Shown piece after piece: positions 1 to 9,145 of a DNA stretch of 64,000 nt. The stretch comes from Klenkia brasiliensis. Its GTDB lineage: Bacteria; Actinomycetota; Actinomycetes; Mycobacteriales; Geodermatophilaceae. Location of the stretch: NCBI RefSeq assembly GCF_900100695.1, contig NZ_FNCF01000005.1, positions 248,001 through 312,000 of the forward strand, given 5' to 3'. The notes beneath the pieces were generated by a model. The model made no database searches. It worked only from the letters and a program-made list of their open reading frames with translations, and had not been told where the DNA came from. Position 1 is the stretch's first letter; the number at the start of each line of letters is the position of its first letter. The translations under genes were made by a program, and so were the position numbers.

Positions 1-855
<855 letters not shown>

Positions 856-888
856 GCGCCGGGTCGGGCCCAGCGGTCTCGACCCCCT

Positions 889-934
889 GACGCACGACGG
901 CCCCGCACCGCCCGGTGCGGGGCCGTCGTGCGTC
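889..934. terminator. Bidirectional hairpin between ilvC and convergent gene
   Basis: A perfect 22-bp inverted repeat, arms 889-910 and 913-934, with only CC between them, so the real loop must open a pair or two. It lies between two convergent genes. There is no T-run on either side, so any intrinsic termination would depend on the stem alone or on Rho. Confidence 0.75.
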
Positions 935-939
935 CTGGC

Positions 940-1332
940 TCAGGCGGCCCAGGCACGCACCTCGGGCTTGCGGGTGAGCACCACGACCCCGACCGCCAGG
1001 CCCAGCAGCAGCACCGACAGGACGTCGAGGGTGCCGGCCACGGTGATCGCCAGCACCAGGTTCACCAGCCACACGACGACCAGCGCGACCCCGGCGAGCG
1101 CCAGCAGGCGGACGTCGACGCCGCGGTACAGGCGCACCGAGCCCAGGACGGTGGCCGCGGACAGCACCAGGTACAGCCCGCCGACGACGAAGCCCACCAG
1201 GCTGCCGGCGGCGAGCCCCAGGCTGAGGCCGTTGAGGCCGGGCAGCAGGCAGAACACCGCCTGCAGCGCGGCGATGGCCACCGCCGCGACCGCGGTGGGC
1301 GGTGGGCGGTGGCCGGCTGCGGGTCCGGTCAC
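940..1332 (-). CDS. Small membrane protein, function unknown
   Basis: 130 residues. After a short cytoplasmic start (VTGPAAGHRPPP) there are about four hydrophobic helices, and the protein ends in TRKPEVRAWAA. The GTG at 1332 was chosen because it lies 10 bp after the stop of the upstream gene (1343) and the longer frame before it is a shadow of that gene. I recognise no family motif. It probably forms a two-gene operon with the Tyr/Gln-rich membrane protein upstream; both look like tetraspan proteins of the DUF4190/DUF4064 style, but that is an impression only. Confidence 0.72.
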   Translation of the reverse strand: MTGPAAGHRPPPTAVAAVAIAALQAVFCLLPGLNGLSLGLAAGSLVGFVVGGLYLVLSAATVLGSVRLYRGVDVRLLALAGVALVVVWLVNLVLAITVAGTLDVLSVLLLGLAVGVVVLTRKPEVRAWAA

Positions 1333-1342
1333 GGTGCCGGGC

Positions 1343-2152
1343 TCAGCGACCGCGGCGCGCGCGGTGCGCGGCGAAGAACTGCGCCGAGGCCGGGATGCAC
1401 AGCAGCACCACGATGGCCACCGCCGCGGCGAAGAAGAGCAGGCTGACCACGACGTCGCCGCCGCTGGTCGAGCCGAACCCGTCGCCCAGGCTGGACAGGT
1501 TGCCGACCAGGCCGATGCCGGTGACCACGATGGAGATCGACCCGGCCACGACCAGCAGCACCCGGCTGCGCCCGGTGAGCGCCCAGACCGAGCCCCAGAT
1601 GGTGAGCACGGTCCAGGACAGCACCAGCAGGCCGACCACCACGAGCACGCCGGTGATCGCGCCGGCCGCACCGCCCACGACGGAGCCGAGACCGGGGATC
1701 TCGTCGTCGAGGCCGCCCGCGCCGGCCCCGGCGCCGGCGACGACCGCGCCGCCGATGAGCAGGCCGAAGGAGAACAGCACGCCGATCGCGCCGAAGATGA
1801 ACCCGAACACCGCCGAGGTGATCACCGCGCCCGGCTTCGACGGCGCCGCGGGGGCGTAGCCGTAGCCCTGCCCGTAGCCCTGGCCGTAGCCCTGCCCGTA
1901 GGGCTGCGCGTAGCCCTGGCCGTAGCCCTGGCCGTAGGGCTGCGCCGCGTACCCCTGCTGGCCGTACTGCGGGGTGCCGTAGGGCTGCTGCTGGTCGTGG
2001 GGTTGCTGCTGCCCGTAGGACTGCTGGTCGTAGGACTGCTGCCCGTAGGACTGCTGGTCGTAGGAGGACTGCTGGCCGTACGACGGCGGCTCGTACGACG
2101 AGCCGAACGGCGACGTCTCGGACCGACCCTGCTCGCCCTGCTGCTCGCTCAC
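1343..2152 (-). CDS. Membrane protein with Tyr/Gln/Gly-rich repeat N-terminus
   Basis: 269 residues from GTG 2152, preceded by GGAGGAG about 5 nt upstream. Residues 1-90 are low complexity: [10 protein letters not shown] units followed by runs of [10 protein letters not shown]. Residues about 100-260 contain four hydrophobic helices (for example [25 protein letters not shown]). Such Gln/Tyr/Gly tails in front of small membrane domains are common in actinobacteria and are assumed to be cytoplasmic and disordered. The gene is divergent from serA, 121 bp away, and is followed by another small membrane protein. I cannot assign a function. Confidence 0.8.
   Translation of the reverse strand: MSEQQGEQGRSETSPFGSSYEPPSYGQQSSYDQQSYGQQSYDQQSYGQQQPHDQQQPYGTPQYGQQGYAAQPYGQGYGQGYAQPYGQGYGQGYGQGYGYAPAAPSKPGAVITSAVFGFIFGAIGVLFSFGLLIGGAVVAGAGAGAGGLDDEIPGLGSVVGGAAGAITGVLVVVGLLVLSWTVLTIWGSVWALTGRSRVLLVVAGSISIVVTGIGLVGNLSSLGDGFGSTSGGDVVVSLLFFAAAVAIVVLLCIPASAQFFAAHRARRGR
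1857..2075 (-). repeat. In-gene imperfect tandem repeats encoding YGQ-rich tract
   Basis: Short degenerate direct repeats (plus-strand forms such as gtagccctggcc and gtaggactgctg) recur through this stretch. They encode [10 protein letters not shown] and [10 protein letters not shown] units of the membrane protein on the minus strand. Copies differ at third positions, so the repeat appears to be kept at protein level. Confidence 0.7.
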
Positions 2153-2259
2153 TGCACTCCTCCGCGCGGGACCGGCGCACGACGGGTGCACCGGTGCTGA
2201 GCAGTCAGGATGGCGGGCGGCCGGGGGAGGGGCAAGCAGGCCCCCACCCGGACGGGTCC

Positions 2260-2265
2260 TAGGCT
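2260..2265 (+). promoter_or_regulatory. -10 hexamer TAGGCT of serA (leaderless type)
   Basis: TAGGCT ends 8 nt before the GTG start of serA at 2274. With the usual 6-8 nt between a -10 box and the transcription start, the mRNA would begin at or beside the start codon. No Shine-Dalgarno sequence fits in the gap. Confidence 0.6.
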
Positions 2266-2273
2266 GTGCCCCC

Positions 2274-3875
2274 GTGACCACCCCAGCGCCCGTCGTCCTC
2301 GTCGCCGAGGAGCTCGCCCCCAGCGCCCTGGAGGTGCTCGGCTCCGGGTTCGAGATCCGGCACGTCGACGGCGCCGACCGCGCGGCCCTGCTGCCCGCCC
2401 TCGCCGACGCCTCCGCCGTGCTGGTGCGCAGCGCGACGACCATCGACGCCGAGGCGCTGGCCGCCGCCCCCCACCTGAAGGTGGTGGCGCGCGCCGGCAT
2501 CGGCCTGGACAACGTCGACGTCCCCGCCGCCACGGCCCGCGGCGTCCTGGTGGTCAACGCGCCCACCTCCAACATCGTCAGCGCCGCCGAGCACGCCGTC
2601 GCGCTGCTGCTGGCCGCCGCCCGGCACATCCCGGCGGCCGACGCCTCCCTGCGCGAGGGCACCTGGAAGCGGTCGAAGTTCACCGGCGTCGAGGTCACCG
2701 AGAAGACCGTCGGCGTCGTGGGCCTGGGGCGCATCGGGGTGCTGGTGGCCCAGCGGCTGGCCGCCTTCGGCGTCACCCTCATCGCCTACGACCCCTACAT
2801 CCAGCCCGGCCGCGCCGCGCAGCTCGGCGTCCGGCTGGTGTCGCTGGAGGAGCTGCTCCGCGAGTCGGACTTCATCACCATCCACCTGCCCAAGACCCCC
2901 GAGACCCTCGGGATGATCGGGGCCGAGCAGCTGGCGCTGACCAAGCGCGGCGTGATCATCGTCAACGCCGCCCGCGGCGGGCTGGTCGAGGAGGCCGCGC
3001 TGGCCGACGCGCTGCGCTCGGGCCAGGTGGGCGCGGCCGGCATCGACGTCTACGCCAAGGAGCCCTGCACCGACAGCCCGCTGTTCGCGCTGCCCAACGT
3101 CGTGGTCACCCCGCACCTGGGGGCCTCCACCACCGAGGCGCAGGACAAGGCCGGGACGGCGGTCGCCCGCAGCGTCCGGCTGGCCCTGCAGGGCGACTTC
3201 GTGCCCGACGCGGTCAACGTCCAGGCCGGCGGCATCGTCGCCGAGGACGTCCGCCCGGGTCTGCCGCTGGCCGAGAAGCTCGGCCGGGTCTTCACCGCGG
3301 TCGCCGGCGGCCTCGCGCAGTCGGTCGAGGTGCAGGTGCTGGGCAAGATCGCCGAGTACGACGTCTCCGTCGTCCAGCTGGCCGTGCTGCGGGGGGTCTT
3401 CACCGACGTCGTCGAGGACCAGGTCTCCTACGTCAACGCCCCGCTGCTGGCCGAGGCCCGTGGGCTGGAGGTCTCGCTGACCTCGGACGTGGAGAGCCCG
3501 CACTACCGCAACCTGATCAGCGTGCGCGGCGCGATGGCCGACGGCACCGAGGTCACCGTCTCCGGGACCCTCTACGGCAAGAACCAGGTGCCCAAGCTGA
3601 CCGAGGTCATGGGCTTCGAGATCGACCTCGAGGCCAAGGGCTACCTGCTCTTCTTCACCTACGCCGACCGGCCCGGCGTCGTGGGCACCGTGGGTGCCGC
3701 GCTGGGTGCCGCCGGGATCAACATCGCCGGTGCCCAGGTCAGCCGCACCACCCAGGGCGGCGACGCGCTCATGGCGGTCACCGTCGACAGCGAGGTCACC
3801 GGTGAGCTGCTGGCCGACATCGCCGTCCAGATCGGTGCCCGCGAGGCCCGGTCGGCCGACCTGAACCCGACCTGA
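2274..3875 (+). CDS. serA: D-3-phosphoglycerate dehydrogenase
   Basis: Catalyses the first step of serine synthesis, 3-phosphoglycerate to 3-phosphohydroxypyruvate with NAD+. The 533 residues match the long actinobacterial form: catalytic domain, Rossmann core with GLGRIG at about 150-155, catalytic segments NAARGG and TPHLGAST, an intervening ASB domain, and a C-terminal ACT domain from about 455 ([18 protein letters not shown]) that binds serine for feedback control. The GTG start was chosen for its placement after the TAGGCT box. It is followed by a strong hairpin at 3895-3937, so it is probably monocistronic. Confidence 0.97.
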   Translation: MTTPAPVVLVAEELAPSALEVLGSGFEIRHVDGADRAALLPALADASAVLVRSATTIDAEALAAAPHLKVVARAGIGLDNVDVPAATARGVLVVNAPTSNIVSAAEHAVALLLAAARHIPAADASLREGTWKRSKFTGVEVTEKTVGVVGLGRIGVLVAQRLAAFGVTLIAYDPYIQPGRAAQLGVRLVSLEELLRESDFITIHLPKTPETLGMIGAEQLALTKRGVIIVNAARGGLVEEAALADALRSGQVGAAGIDVYAKEPCTDSPLFALPNVVVTPHLGASTTEAQDKAGTAVARSVRLALQGDFVPDAVNVQAGGIVAEDVRPGLPLAEKLGRVFTAVAGGLAQSVEVQVLGKIAEYDVSVVQLAVLRGVFTDVVEDQVSYVNAPLLAEARGLEVSLTSDVESPHYRNLISVRGAMADGTEVTVSGTLYGKNQVPKLTEVMGFEIDLEAKGYLLFFTYADRPGVVGTVGAALGAAGINIAGAQVSRTTQGGDALMAVTVDSEVTGELLADIAVQIGAREARSADLNPT

Positions 3876-3894
3876 GCCGCCCGCACCCGTCCTC

Positions 3895-3937
3895 CACCGC
3901 GGCGCCGGTCCCCACCACGGGGACCGGCGCCGCGGTG
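3895..3937 (+). terminator. Terminator hairpin after serA
   Basis: 19-bp perfect stem (3895-3913 with 3919-3937) and a 5-nt loop ACCAC, 20 bp after the serA stop. There is no T-run. Confidence 0.75.
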
Positions 3938-4239
3938 CGTCCGGACCCAGGTCGCGGACGGCGGGCGGCCAGGTGGTTGCCAGCCGGGACTGGTTGAGCA
4001 CTGGTCCACTCGGCACCCGGAGCAACCTCGTTGACCCGGATGCGCGGGTGGTTGGGCCGACCACCGGGTCCGCGACCTCGCTGTCACACGCCCTGCGCCC
4101 AGCGCTCACAGACTCGGCACACGGACGAGGCGGGCTGGGCCGTTCGGGTCATGGTCCGAAGCGTTGCTCACGACCAGCGTTGGGCGGGTCCGGCGCAGAG
4201 CCGCGCCGGGACCTTCTCCCAACGCCGACAGGGGTGAAC
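3938..4239. other. 302-bp gap before the S8 protease; no gene seen
   Basis: The protease reading frame stays open through here but carries no protein-like sequence before the GTG at 4240, and a signal-type N-terminus begins just after it. The gap presumably holds the protease promoter and untranslated leader. I see no convincing -35/-10 pair, and no TANNNT box sits 6-8 nt before the start as it does for many neighbours. Confidence 0.5.
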
Positions 4240-7200
4240 GTGGTTCCCAGGACAACCACCTCCTCCGGGGAGGGACGCCACCGCGTCCTCGCCCGGGGCG
4301 GGATCGTCGCGATCGCGGCGGCCCTCACCATGACCGGGGGTGCCGGCGCTGCGCTGGCCTCACCGGCGGACATCGCAGCGCGCGCCGGGCAGGAGCAGAT
4401 CTCCCTCAGCCCGGACCAGCTGCAGCAGGTCCGCGACCAGCTCCAGGCACGCCAGGCCGGGACCCGGCCCGCAGGCCTGCCCGACAGCGGTCCGGCCTCG
4501 TTCTTCGTCGAGACCAGCACGCCCTCGACCTCGCAGGTCTACGCCGACGCCCTGCCCGGGTCCGGCGAGGCCGCCGCGGGGGCCGCGGCCGCCGCGGCCC
4601 AGCCGGCCGCCGAGGCCGCCGCCGCGGCAGTGGCGGCCGACCTGCCCGCCGTCGTGCCCGACGCGCAGGTGCTGTACACGACCTCGACGGTGCTCTCGGG
4701 CGTCGCGGTGCGCGCCGACGCCGCCGACTACGACGCGCTGGCCGCGCTGCCCGACGTCGTCGCGGTGCACCCGATCACCCCGAAGAAGGTGTCCAACAGC
4801 GGGGCCGCCGCCGTCGTGCAGGCCGTGCAGGCGTGGCAGGACCTCGGCAACACCGGCGAGGGTGTGTCCATCGGCATCATCGACACCGGCATCGACTACA
4901 CCCACACCGACTTCGGCGGCAGCGGCAGCGTCGACCAGTTCGACACGCTGCAGGCCTACGAGGCCCAGCCCGCCCCGGCCGGGGTCTTCCCCAACGCCAA
5001 GGTGGTCGGCGGGTACGACTTCGTCGGCGACAGCTACAACGCCGACCCCTCGAGCCCGGCCTACCAGCCCGTGGCCATGCCCGACCCCAACCCGCTGGAC
5101 TGCAACGGCCACGGCACCCACGTCGCCGGCACCTCGGCCGGCTACGGGGTCGACGCCGACGGCAGCACCTACACCGGTGGCTACACCGGCGGGGTGCCCG
5201 GCGACCTGCGGATCGGTCCGGGCATGGCTCCCGGCGCCGACCTGTACGCGCTGAAGGTCTTCGGCTGCGACGGCTCGACCGACGTGACCATGCAGGCGAT
5301 CGAGTGGGCGCTGGACCCGAACGGCGACGGCGACCCGAGCGACCACCTCGACGTCGTCAACCTCTCGCTGGGCTCGGACTACGGCCTGGCCGACGACGCG
5401 GACTCCATGGCCATCAACCGGGCCATGGAGCTGGGCATGCTGGCCGTGCTGGCCGCCGGCAACGCCGGGGACAGCTACGACATCGGTGGCTCGCCGGGCA
5501 ACGCCCCGCGCGGCATCGGCGTCGCGGCGAGCAACGACGGCTACGGCGTCTTCGACGGCTGGCAGGTCGTCTCGCCCGGGGGCCTGCTCGACGGCACCCG
5601 CCCGGGTCTGCGGTCGGTCGCCTACAGCGACACCGACGAGTCCGGCGCCACCAAGCCCGACGTGACCGGTGACCTGGTCTACGCCCCCGCGGGCAACACC
5701 GACGCCTGCGCGGCCCTGCCGGCCGGGTACGCGACCGGGAAGATCCTGCTGATCGAGGCCAACGGGTTCGCCTGCGGCTCGGTGGCGAAGGGCAACAACG
5801 CGATCGCGGCCGGCGCCGTCGGCTTCGTGATCATTGCCGACGACGACCTGCTCGAGACCGGCATCACCGGTGTCGCGCAGATCCCCGGCATCCTGGTGAC
5901 CGCCTCCGACGGCGGCGTCCTGCGCGACGCGGTCGCCGGCGGCGCGACCGTCACGGTCACCTTCGGGCCCAGCCTGAAGGACGCCGCAGCGTTCACCGAC
6001 CCCGACCAGGTGGACCTGCTCGCCTCGTTCAGCTCGCGGGGCGTCCGCCAGGAGGACGGCAGCAAGCCCGACGTGACCGCCCCGGGCGTGACCGTCTACT
6101 CCGCCGGCGTCGGCCAGGGCTCGGGCGGCGCCAGCCTCTCGGGCACCTCGATGGCCACCCCGGTCACCGCCGGCGTCACCGCGCTCATCCGCGCGGCGCA
6201 CCCCGAGTGGACGACCGAGGAGGTCAAGGCGGACCTGATGAACACCGCCACCCACGACCTGTACACCGGGCCCGGCCAGACCGGTGACCGGTACGGGCCC
6301 AACCGGGTGGGCTCGGGCCGCATCGACGCCGCCTCGGCCCTGCGCAACCAGGTCCTGGCGTACGCCGAGGCCGGGTCCGGCGTGGTGACGGCGTCCTTCG
6401 GCGTCGTCGAGGTCGACCAGGAGCAGTTCAGCGCCACCAAGACCATCACGGTGGACAACAAGGGCACCCGCGCCGCGGTCTACCGCGTCACCTACGACGC
6501 GCTGGTCCAGCAGCCCGGGGTCCGGTACTCGCTGTCCGCGCAGCGGCTGACCGTCCCGCCGGGCCAGAGCCGCACGGTGACGATCACCATGACCGCCACC
6601 CAGGACGACCTGCGCAAGGTCGCCGACCCGACCGTGGTCGTCGACGACGGCCGGCAGTTCCTCGGCGAGGCCAGCGGCCGCGTCGTGCTCACCCCGACCA
6701 ACAACCGGGGCGAGACGCTGCGGGTGCCGGTGCACGCCAACCCGAAGCCGTCCTCCACCCTGACGGCGACCCCGTCGGAGGACGGGTCGACCATCGGCCT
6801 GTCCGGCGAGGCCGTGGCCGACGGCGACCTGTTCGAGCCGACCAGCTACACCTCGCTGGTCAGCGCGTTCGAGCAGCTGGGCACCAGCCCGGAGATGCCC
6901 AAGTGCACCACCGAGCTGGTCAGCACCTGCTACAAGACCGAGCTCGAGCGGTCGGTCGACCTGGCCGGCGTCGGCGTCGCGTCGGACGCCCTGCAGTACG
7001 ACGACGCGGGCCTGTACTTCGCGGTCTCCGCGCACGGCAGGTACACCTCGGCGGAGACGGCCGTGAACTACGGCATCTTCATCGACACCAGCGGGGACGG
7101 CGTCTGGGACTACCAGGTCACCACCACCCGCATCGCCGACTACGACCTGCCGCTGGTCGTGGTCACCGACCGGGACTACAACCTGGTCGGGGCCGGCGAC

Positions 7201-7809
7201 GAGCCCTACGTCGCGCCGCTGAACCTCTACGACGGTCTCGTGGACACCAACGCCTACGACTCCGACGTGCAGGTCTTCGGGGTGCCGCTGTCGGTCCTGC
7301 CCGCGGACACCGGGCGGATCACCTTCGGCGTCCAGTCGGCCAGCTACAACGGCACGGTCGACGACGTGGGCACGGTCAGCACGCCGGCCGGGCCGGAGCT
7401 GGCGCCGCAGGCCATGAGCTTCGACCCGACCGCCCCGGGGCTGTCCTTCAGCACCGAGGACGGGACGGCGCTCATGGTCCCGGCGACCGACGGCACGCAG
7501 ATCGCCGTCACCCAGGACGCCGCGTCCTACGCCGCGGACACCGCGGTGGGCGGCGACAAGGGCGCCATGGTCGTGCTGAGCCACAACTCCAGCGCGGCCG
7601 GCCGCACCCAGTCGGTGCCGATCGCGCCCGCCGGGGGTGCCGACTCCACGGTCGTCACCGTCCCGCCGGCGGAGGAGGCGCCGGCGCAGCCGGCGCCCGA
7701 TGAGCAGGTGACCGAGCCGCCGGCCCCGCCGGCGACGGAGGCACCCGCGTCGGACGCCCCGGCGACGGACGCGCCCGCCACGGACCAGCCGGCGGACACC
7801 ACCGGCTGA
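4240..7809 (+). CDS. Secreted subtilisin-family (S8) serine protease with PA domain
   Basis: 1189 residues. GTG 4240 is preceded by AGGGG at a 5-nt gap; GTG 4234 is the alternative. A basic N-terminus, hydrophobic stretch (GIVAIAAALTMTGGAGAALA) and likely cut after ALA mark a Sec signal peptide. Then come an I9-type propeptide (about 90-185) and the S8 catalytic domain with Asp215 (IIDTGIDY), His291 (GHGTHVAG) and Ser637 (SGTSMATP). A protease-associated domain is inserted at about 470-580, followed by Fn3-like domains and a Pro/Ala/Thr/Glu-rich tail. There is no LPXTG and no C-terminal helix, so it is probably released. It resembles lactocepin/vpr-like proteases. Substrate unknown. Confidence 0.9.
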   Translation: MVPRTTTSSGEGRHRVLARGGIVAIAAALTMTGGAGAALASPADIAARAGQEQISLSPDQLQQVRDQLQARQAGTRPAGLPDSGPASFFVETSTPSTSQVYADALPGSGEAAAGAAAAAAQPAAEAAAAAVAADLPAVVPDAQVLYTTSTVLSGVAVRADAADYDALAALPDVVAVHPITPKKVSNSGAAAVVQAVQAWQDLGNTGEGVSIGIIDTGIDYTHTDFGGSGSVDQFDTLQAYEAQPAPAGVFPNAKVVGGYDFVGDSYNADPSSPAYQPVAMPDPNPLDCNGHGTHVAGTSAGYGVDADGSTYTGGYTGGVPGDLRIGPGMAPGADLYALKVFGCDGSTDVTMQAIEWALDPNGDGDPSDHLDVVNLSLGSDYGLADDADSMAINRAMELGMLAVLAAGNAGDSYDIGGSPGNAPRGIGVAASNDGYGVFDGWQVVSPGGLLDGTRPGLRSVAYSDTDESGATKPDVTGDLVYAPAGNTDACAALPAGYATGKILLIEANGFACGSVAKGNNAIAAGAVGFVIIADDDLLETGITGVAQIPGILVTASDGGVLRDAVAGGATVTVTFGPSLKDAAAFTDPDQVDLLASFSSRGVRQEDGSKPDVTAPGVTVYSAGVGQGSGGASLSGTSMATPVTAGVTALIRAAHPEWTTEEVKADLMNTATHDLYTGPGQTGDRYGPNRVGSGRIDAASALRNQVLAYAEAGSGVVTASFGVVEVDQEQFSATKTITVDNKGTRAAVYRVTYDALVQQPGVRYSLSAQRLTVPPGQSRTVTITMTATQDDLRKVADPTVVVDDGRQFLGEASGRVVLTPTNNRGETLRVPVHANPKPSSTLTATPSEDGSTIGLSGEAVADGDLFEPTSYTSLVSAFEQLGTSPEMPKCTTELVSTCYKTELERSVDLAGVGVASDALQYDDAGLYFAVSAHGRYTSAETAVNYGIFIDTSGDGVWDYQVTTTRIADYDLPLVVVTDRDYNLVGAGDEPYVAPLNLYDGLVDTNAYDSDVQVFGVPLSVLPADTGRITFGVQSASYNGTVDDVGTVSTPAGPELAPQAMSFDPTAPGLSFSTEDGTALMVPATDGTQIAVTQDAASYAADTAVGGDKGAMVVLSHNSSAAGRTQSVPIAPAGGADSTVVTVPPAEEAPAQPAPDEQVTEPPAPPATEAPASDAPATDAPATDQPADTTG

Positions 7810-7853
7810 CCCACCGCAGCACCACCTGAGCACCACCGGAGCACCACCGCACC

Positions 7854-7892
7854 CCGGCACCCCCCGCGACGCACGACCGCGGGGGGTGCCGG
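7854..7892 (+). terminator. Terminator hairpin after S8 protease
   Basis: 15-bp perfect stem (7854-7868 with 7878-7892), 9-nt loop, 45 bp after the protease stop and before the leuB promoter. No T-run. Confidence 0.7.
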
Positions 7893-7911
7893 TGCGTCCG
7901 GGCCCGGGCAC

Positions 7912-7917
7912 TAGCCT
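7912..7917 (+). promoter_or_regulatory. -10 hexamer TAGCCT of leuB (leaderless type)
   Basis: TAGCCT lies 8 nt before ATG 7926, so the predicted transcription start coincides with the start codon. Confidence 0.6.
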
Positions 7918-7925
7918 CTGAGCCC

Positions 7926-8948
7926 ATGCGCCTGGCAGTGATCCCTGGAGACGGCATCGGCCCCGAGGTGGTGGCCGAGGGCCTCAAGGTCCTGGGCGAG
8001 GTCGCCCCCGACGTGGAGGCCACCCACTACGACCTCGGCGCCGCGCGCTGGCGGCGGACCGGGGAACTGCTGCCCGACACCGTGCTCGACGAGCTGCGCG
8101 GCCACGACGCGATCCTGCTGGGTGCCGTCGGCGACCCCGGGGTGCCCGCCGGCATCCTCGAGCGCGGTCTGCTGCTCAAGCTGCGCTTCGAGCTCGACCA
8201 CCACGTCAACCTGCGCCCGGCCAAGCTCTACGACGGCGTCGAGAGCCCGCTGGCCGCCCCGGGCACCATCGACATGCTCTGCGTGCGCGAGGGCACCGAG
8301 GGCCCCTACACCGGCAACGGCGGGGTGCTGCGCCGGGACACCCCGCACGAGGTGGCCACCGAGGTCAGCGTCAACACCGCCTTCGGCGTGGAGCGGGTCG
8401 CCCGCTACGCCTTCGAGCGCGCCGTCGCCCGCCCGCGCAAGCACCTGACGCTGATCCACAAGACCAACGTGCTCACCCACGCCGGGTCGCTGTGGTCGCG
8501 CACGGTCGAGGAGGTCGCCGCGGAGTTCCCCGAGGTGACCGTGGCCTACCAGCACGTGGACGCGGCCTCGATGTTCTTCGTCACCGACCCGTCCCGGTAC
8601 GACGTGATCGTCACCGACAACCTGTTCGGCGACATCGTCACCGACGTCGCCGCCGCGGTCACCGGCGGCATCGGCCTGGCCGCCAGCGGCAACATCGACG
8701 CCTCGGGCACCCACCCGTCGATGTTCGAGCCGGTGCACGGCTCGGCCCCCGACATCGCCGGCCAGGGCATCGCCGACCCCACCGCCACCGTGCTGTCGGT
8801 CGGCCTGCTGCTGGACCACCTCGGCCGCACCGAGCAGGCCCGCAAGGTCAACGCCGCCGTCGCCTTCGACCTGTCCACCCGCGACACGGCGCAGCCGTTG
8901 CGCACCGCCGAGGTCGGCGACCGCTTGGCCGCCCTCGCCGGCGGCTGA
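7926..8948 (+). CDS. leuB: 3-isopropylmalate dehydrogenase
   Basis: Oxidises and decarboxylates 3-isopropylmalate to 2-ketoisocaproate in leucine synthesis; with CimA and LeuCD it can also act on 3-methylmalate to give 2-ketobutyrate for isoleucine. The 340 residues start [15 protein letters not shown] and include the dehydrogenase segment ending [26 protein letters not shown] and [21 protein letters not shown]. This is the short actinobacterial form. The start fits the TAGCCT box. It is followed by a hairpin at 8965-9005 and then the cimA leader, so leuB and cimA appear to be separately transcribed. Confidence 0.96.
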   Translation: MRLAVIPGDGIGPEVVAEGLKVLGEVAPDVEATHYDLGAARWRRTGELLPDTVLDELRGHDAILLGAVGDPGVPAGILERGLLLKLRFELDHHVNLRPAKLYDGVESPLAAPGTIDMLCVREGTEGPYTGNGGVLRRDTPHEVATEVSVNTAFGVERVARYAFERAVARPRKHLTLIHKTNVLTHAGSLWSRTVEEVAAEFPEVTVAYQHVDAASMFFVTDPSRYDVIVTDNLFGDIVTDVAAAVTGGIGLAASGNIDASGTHPSMFEPVHGSAPDIAGQGIADPTATVLSVGLLLDHLGRTEQARKVNAAVAFDLSTRDTAQPLRTAEVGDRLAALAGG

Positions 8949-8964
8949 CGGCCCCCTGCACCCG

Positions 8965-9005
8965 ACCCCGCCCCGGGAGCTGCTCGACAGCTCCCGGGGC
9001 GGGGT
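8965..9005 (+). terminator. Terminator hairpin after leuB
   Basis: 18-bp perfect stem (8965-8982 with 8988-9005), 5-nt loop CTCGA, ending 2 nt before the predicted -10 box of the cimA leader transcript. No T-run. Confidence 0.75.
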
Positions 9006-9007
9006 GC

Positions 9008-9013
9008 CATCAT
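9008..9013 (+). promoter_or_regulatory. Possible -10 hexamer (CATCAT) for the cimA leader transcript
   Basis: CATCAT sits 8 nt before the leader-peptide ATG at 9022, the same geometry as the TANNNT boxes of neighbouring genes. It departs from TANNNT at the first base, so it is weak. If used, the leader peptide itself is translated from a leaderless mRNA. Confidence 0.35.
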
Positions 9014-9021
9014 CTGCGGCG

Positions 9022-9054
9022 ATGCACACCACCGGCACGATCATCATCACCTAG
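9022..9054 (+). CDS. Leader peptide with Ile-Ile-Ile, upstream of cimA
   Basis: Ten codons, M-H-T-T-G-T-I-I-I-T, then TAG. Three consecutive ATC codons sit near the end and three Thr precede or follow them. Isoleucine is the end product of the CimA route, and threonine is the alternative precursor of 2-ketobutyrate. The gene is followed within 60 bp by two hairpins, the second with a T7 tract. This is the layout of ribosome-mediated attenuation known for branched-chain amino-acid operons in actinobacteria. Function is inferred from codon content and position; no homology can be claimed for 10 residues. Confidence 0.65.
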   Translation: MHTTGTIIIT

Positions 9055-9083
9055 CGCGCAGTCACCCCCCCCCGACTGCGCGC
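9054..9083 (+). promoter_or_regulatory. Leader hairpin 1 of cimA attenuator
   Basis: 10-bp stem GCGCGCAGTC (9054-9063) with GACTGCGCGC (9074-9083). The loop is A followed by nine C (9064-9073). Its left arm begins on the last base of the leader-peptide stop codon, so a ribosome at the Ile codons or at the stop would cover it. It could act as a pause hairpin. Confidence 0.6.
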
Positions 9084-9085
9084 CC

Positions 9086-9112
9086 ACCTCCCGTACCCCG
9101 GGAGGTTTTTTT
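9086..9112 (+). terminator. Rho-independent terminator inside the cimA leader (attenuator)
   Basis: 8-bp stem ACCTCCCG (9086-9093) with CGGGAGGT (9099-9106), loop TACCC, followed by a run of seven T (9106-9112). It lies upstream of cimA in the sense direction, 33 bp before the GTG. It is the only hairpin with a real T-tract that I noticed in the window, which argues for a regulatory terminator. Confidence 0.75.
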
Positions 9113-9145
9113 GTGCCCGGACCCGTCCCCGCGAGGAGCACCCCC

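Noticed and set aside
2259-4109. Long minus-strand open frame opposite serA (and similar frames at 4360-7911, 49445-53722 beyond the nuclease gene, 59464-62211)
   Set aside because: Compositions are dominated by Gly/Arg/Val/Asp/His with no motifs. They mirror G/C third positions of the real genes on the other strand.
9055-9106. Textbook 2:3 antiterminator for the cimA leader
   Set aside because: I found no segment complementary to the terminator 5' arm ACCTCCCG; only a weaker pairing of the C-run with the 3' arm is possible, so no such element is listed.
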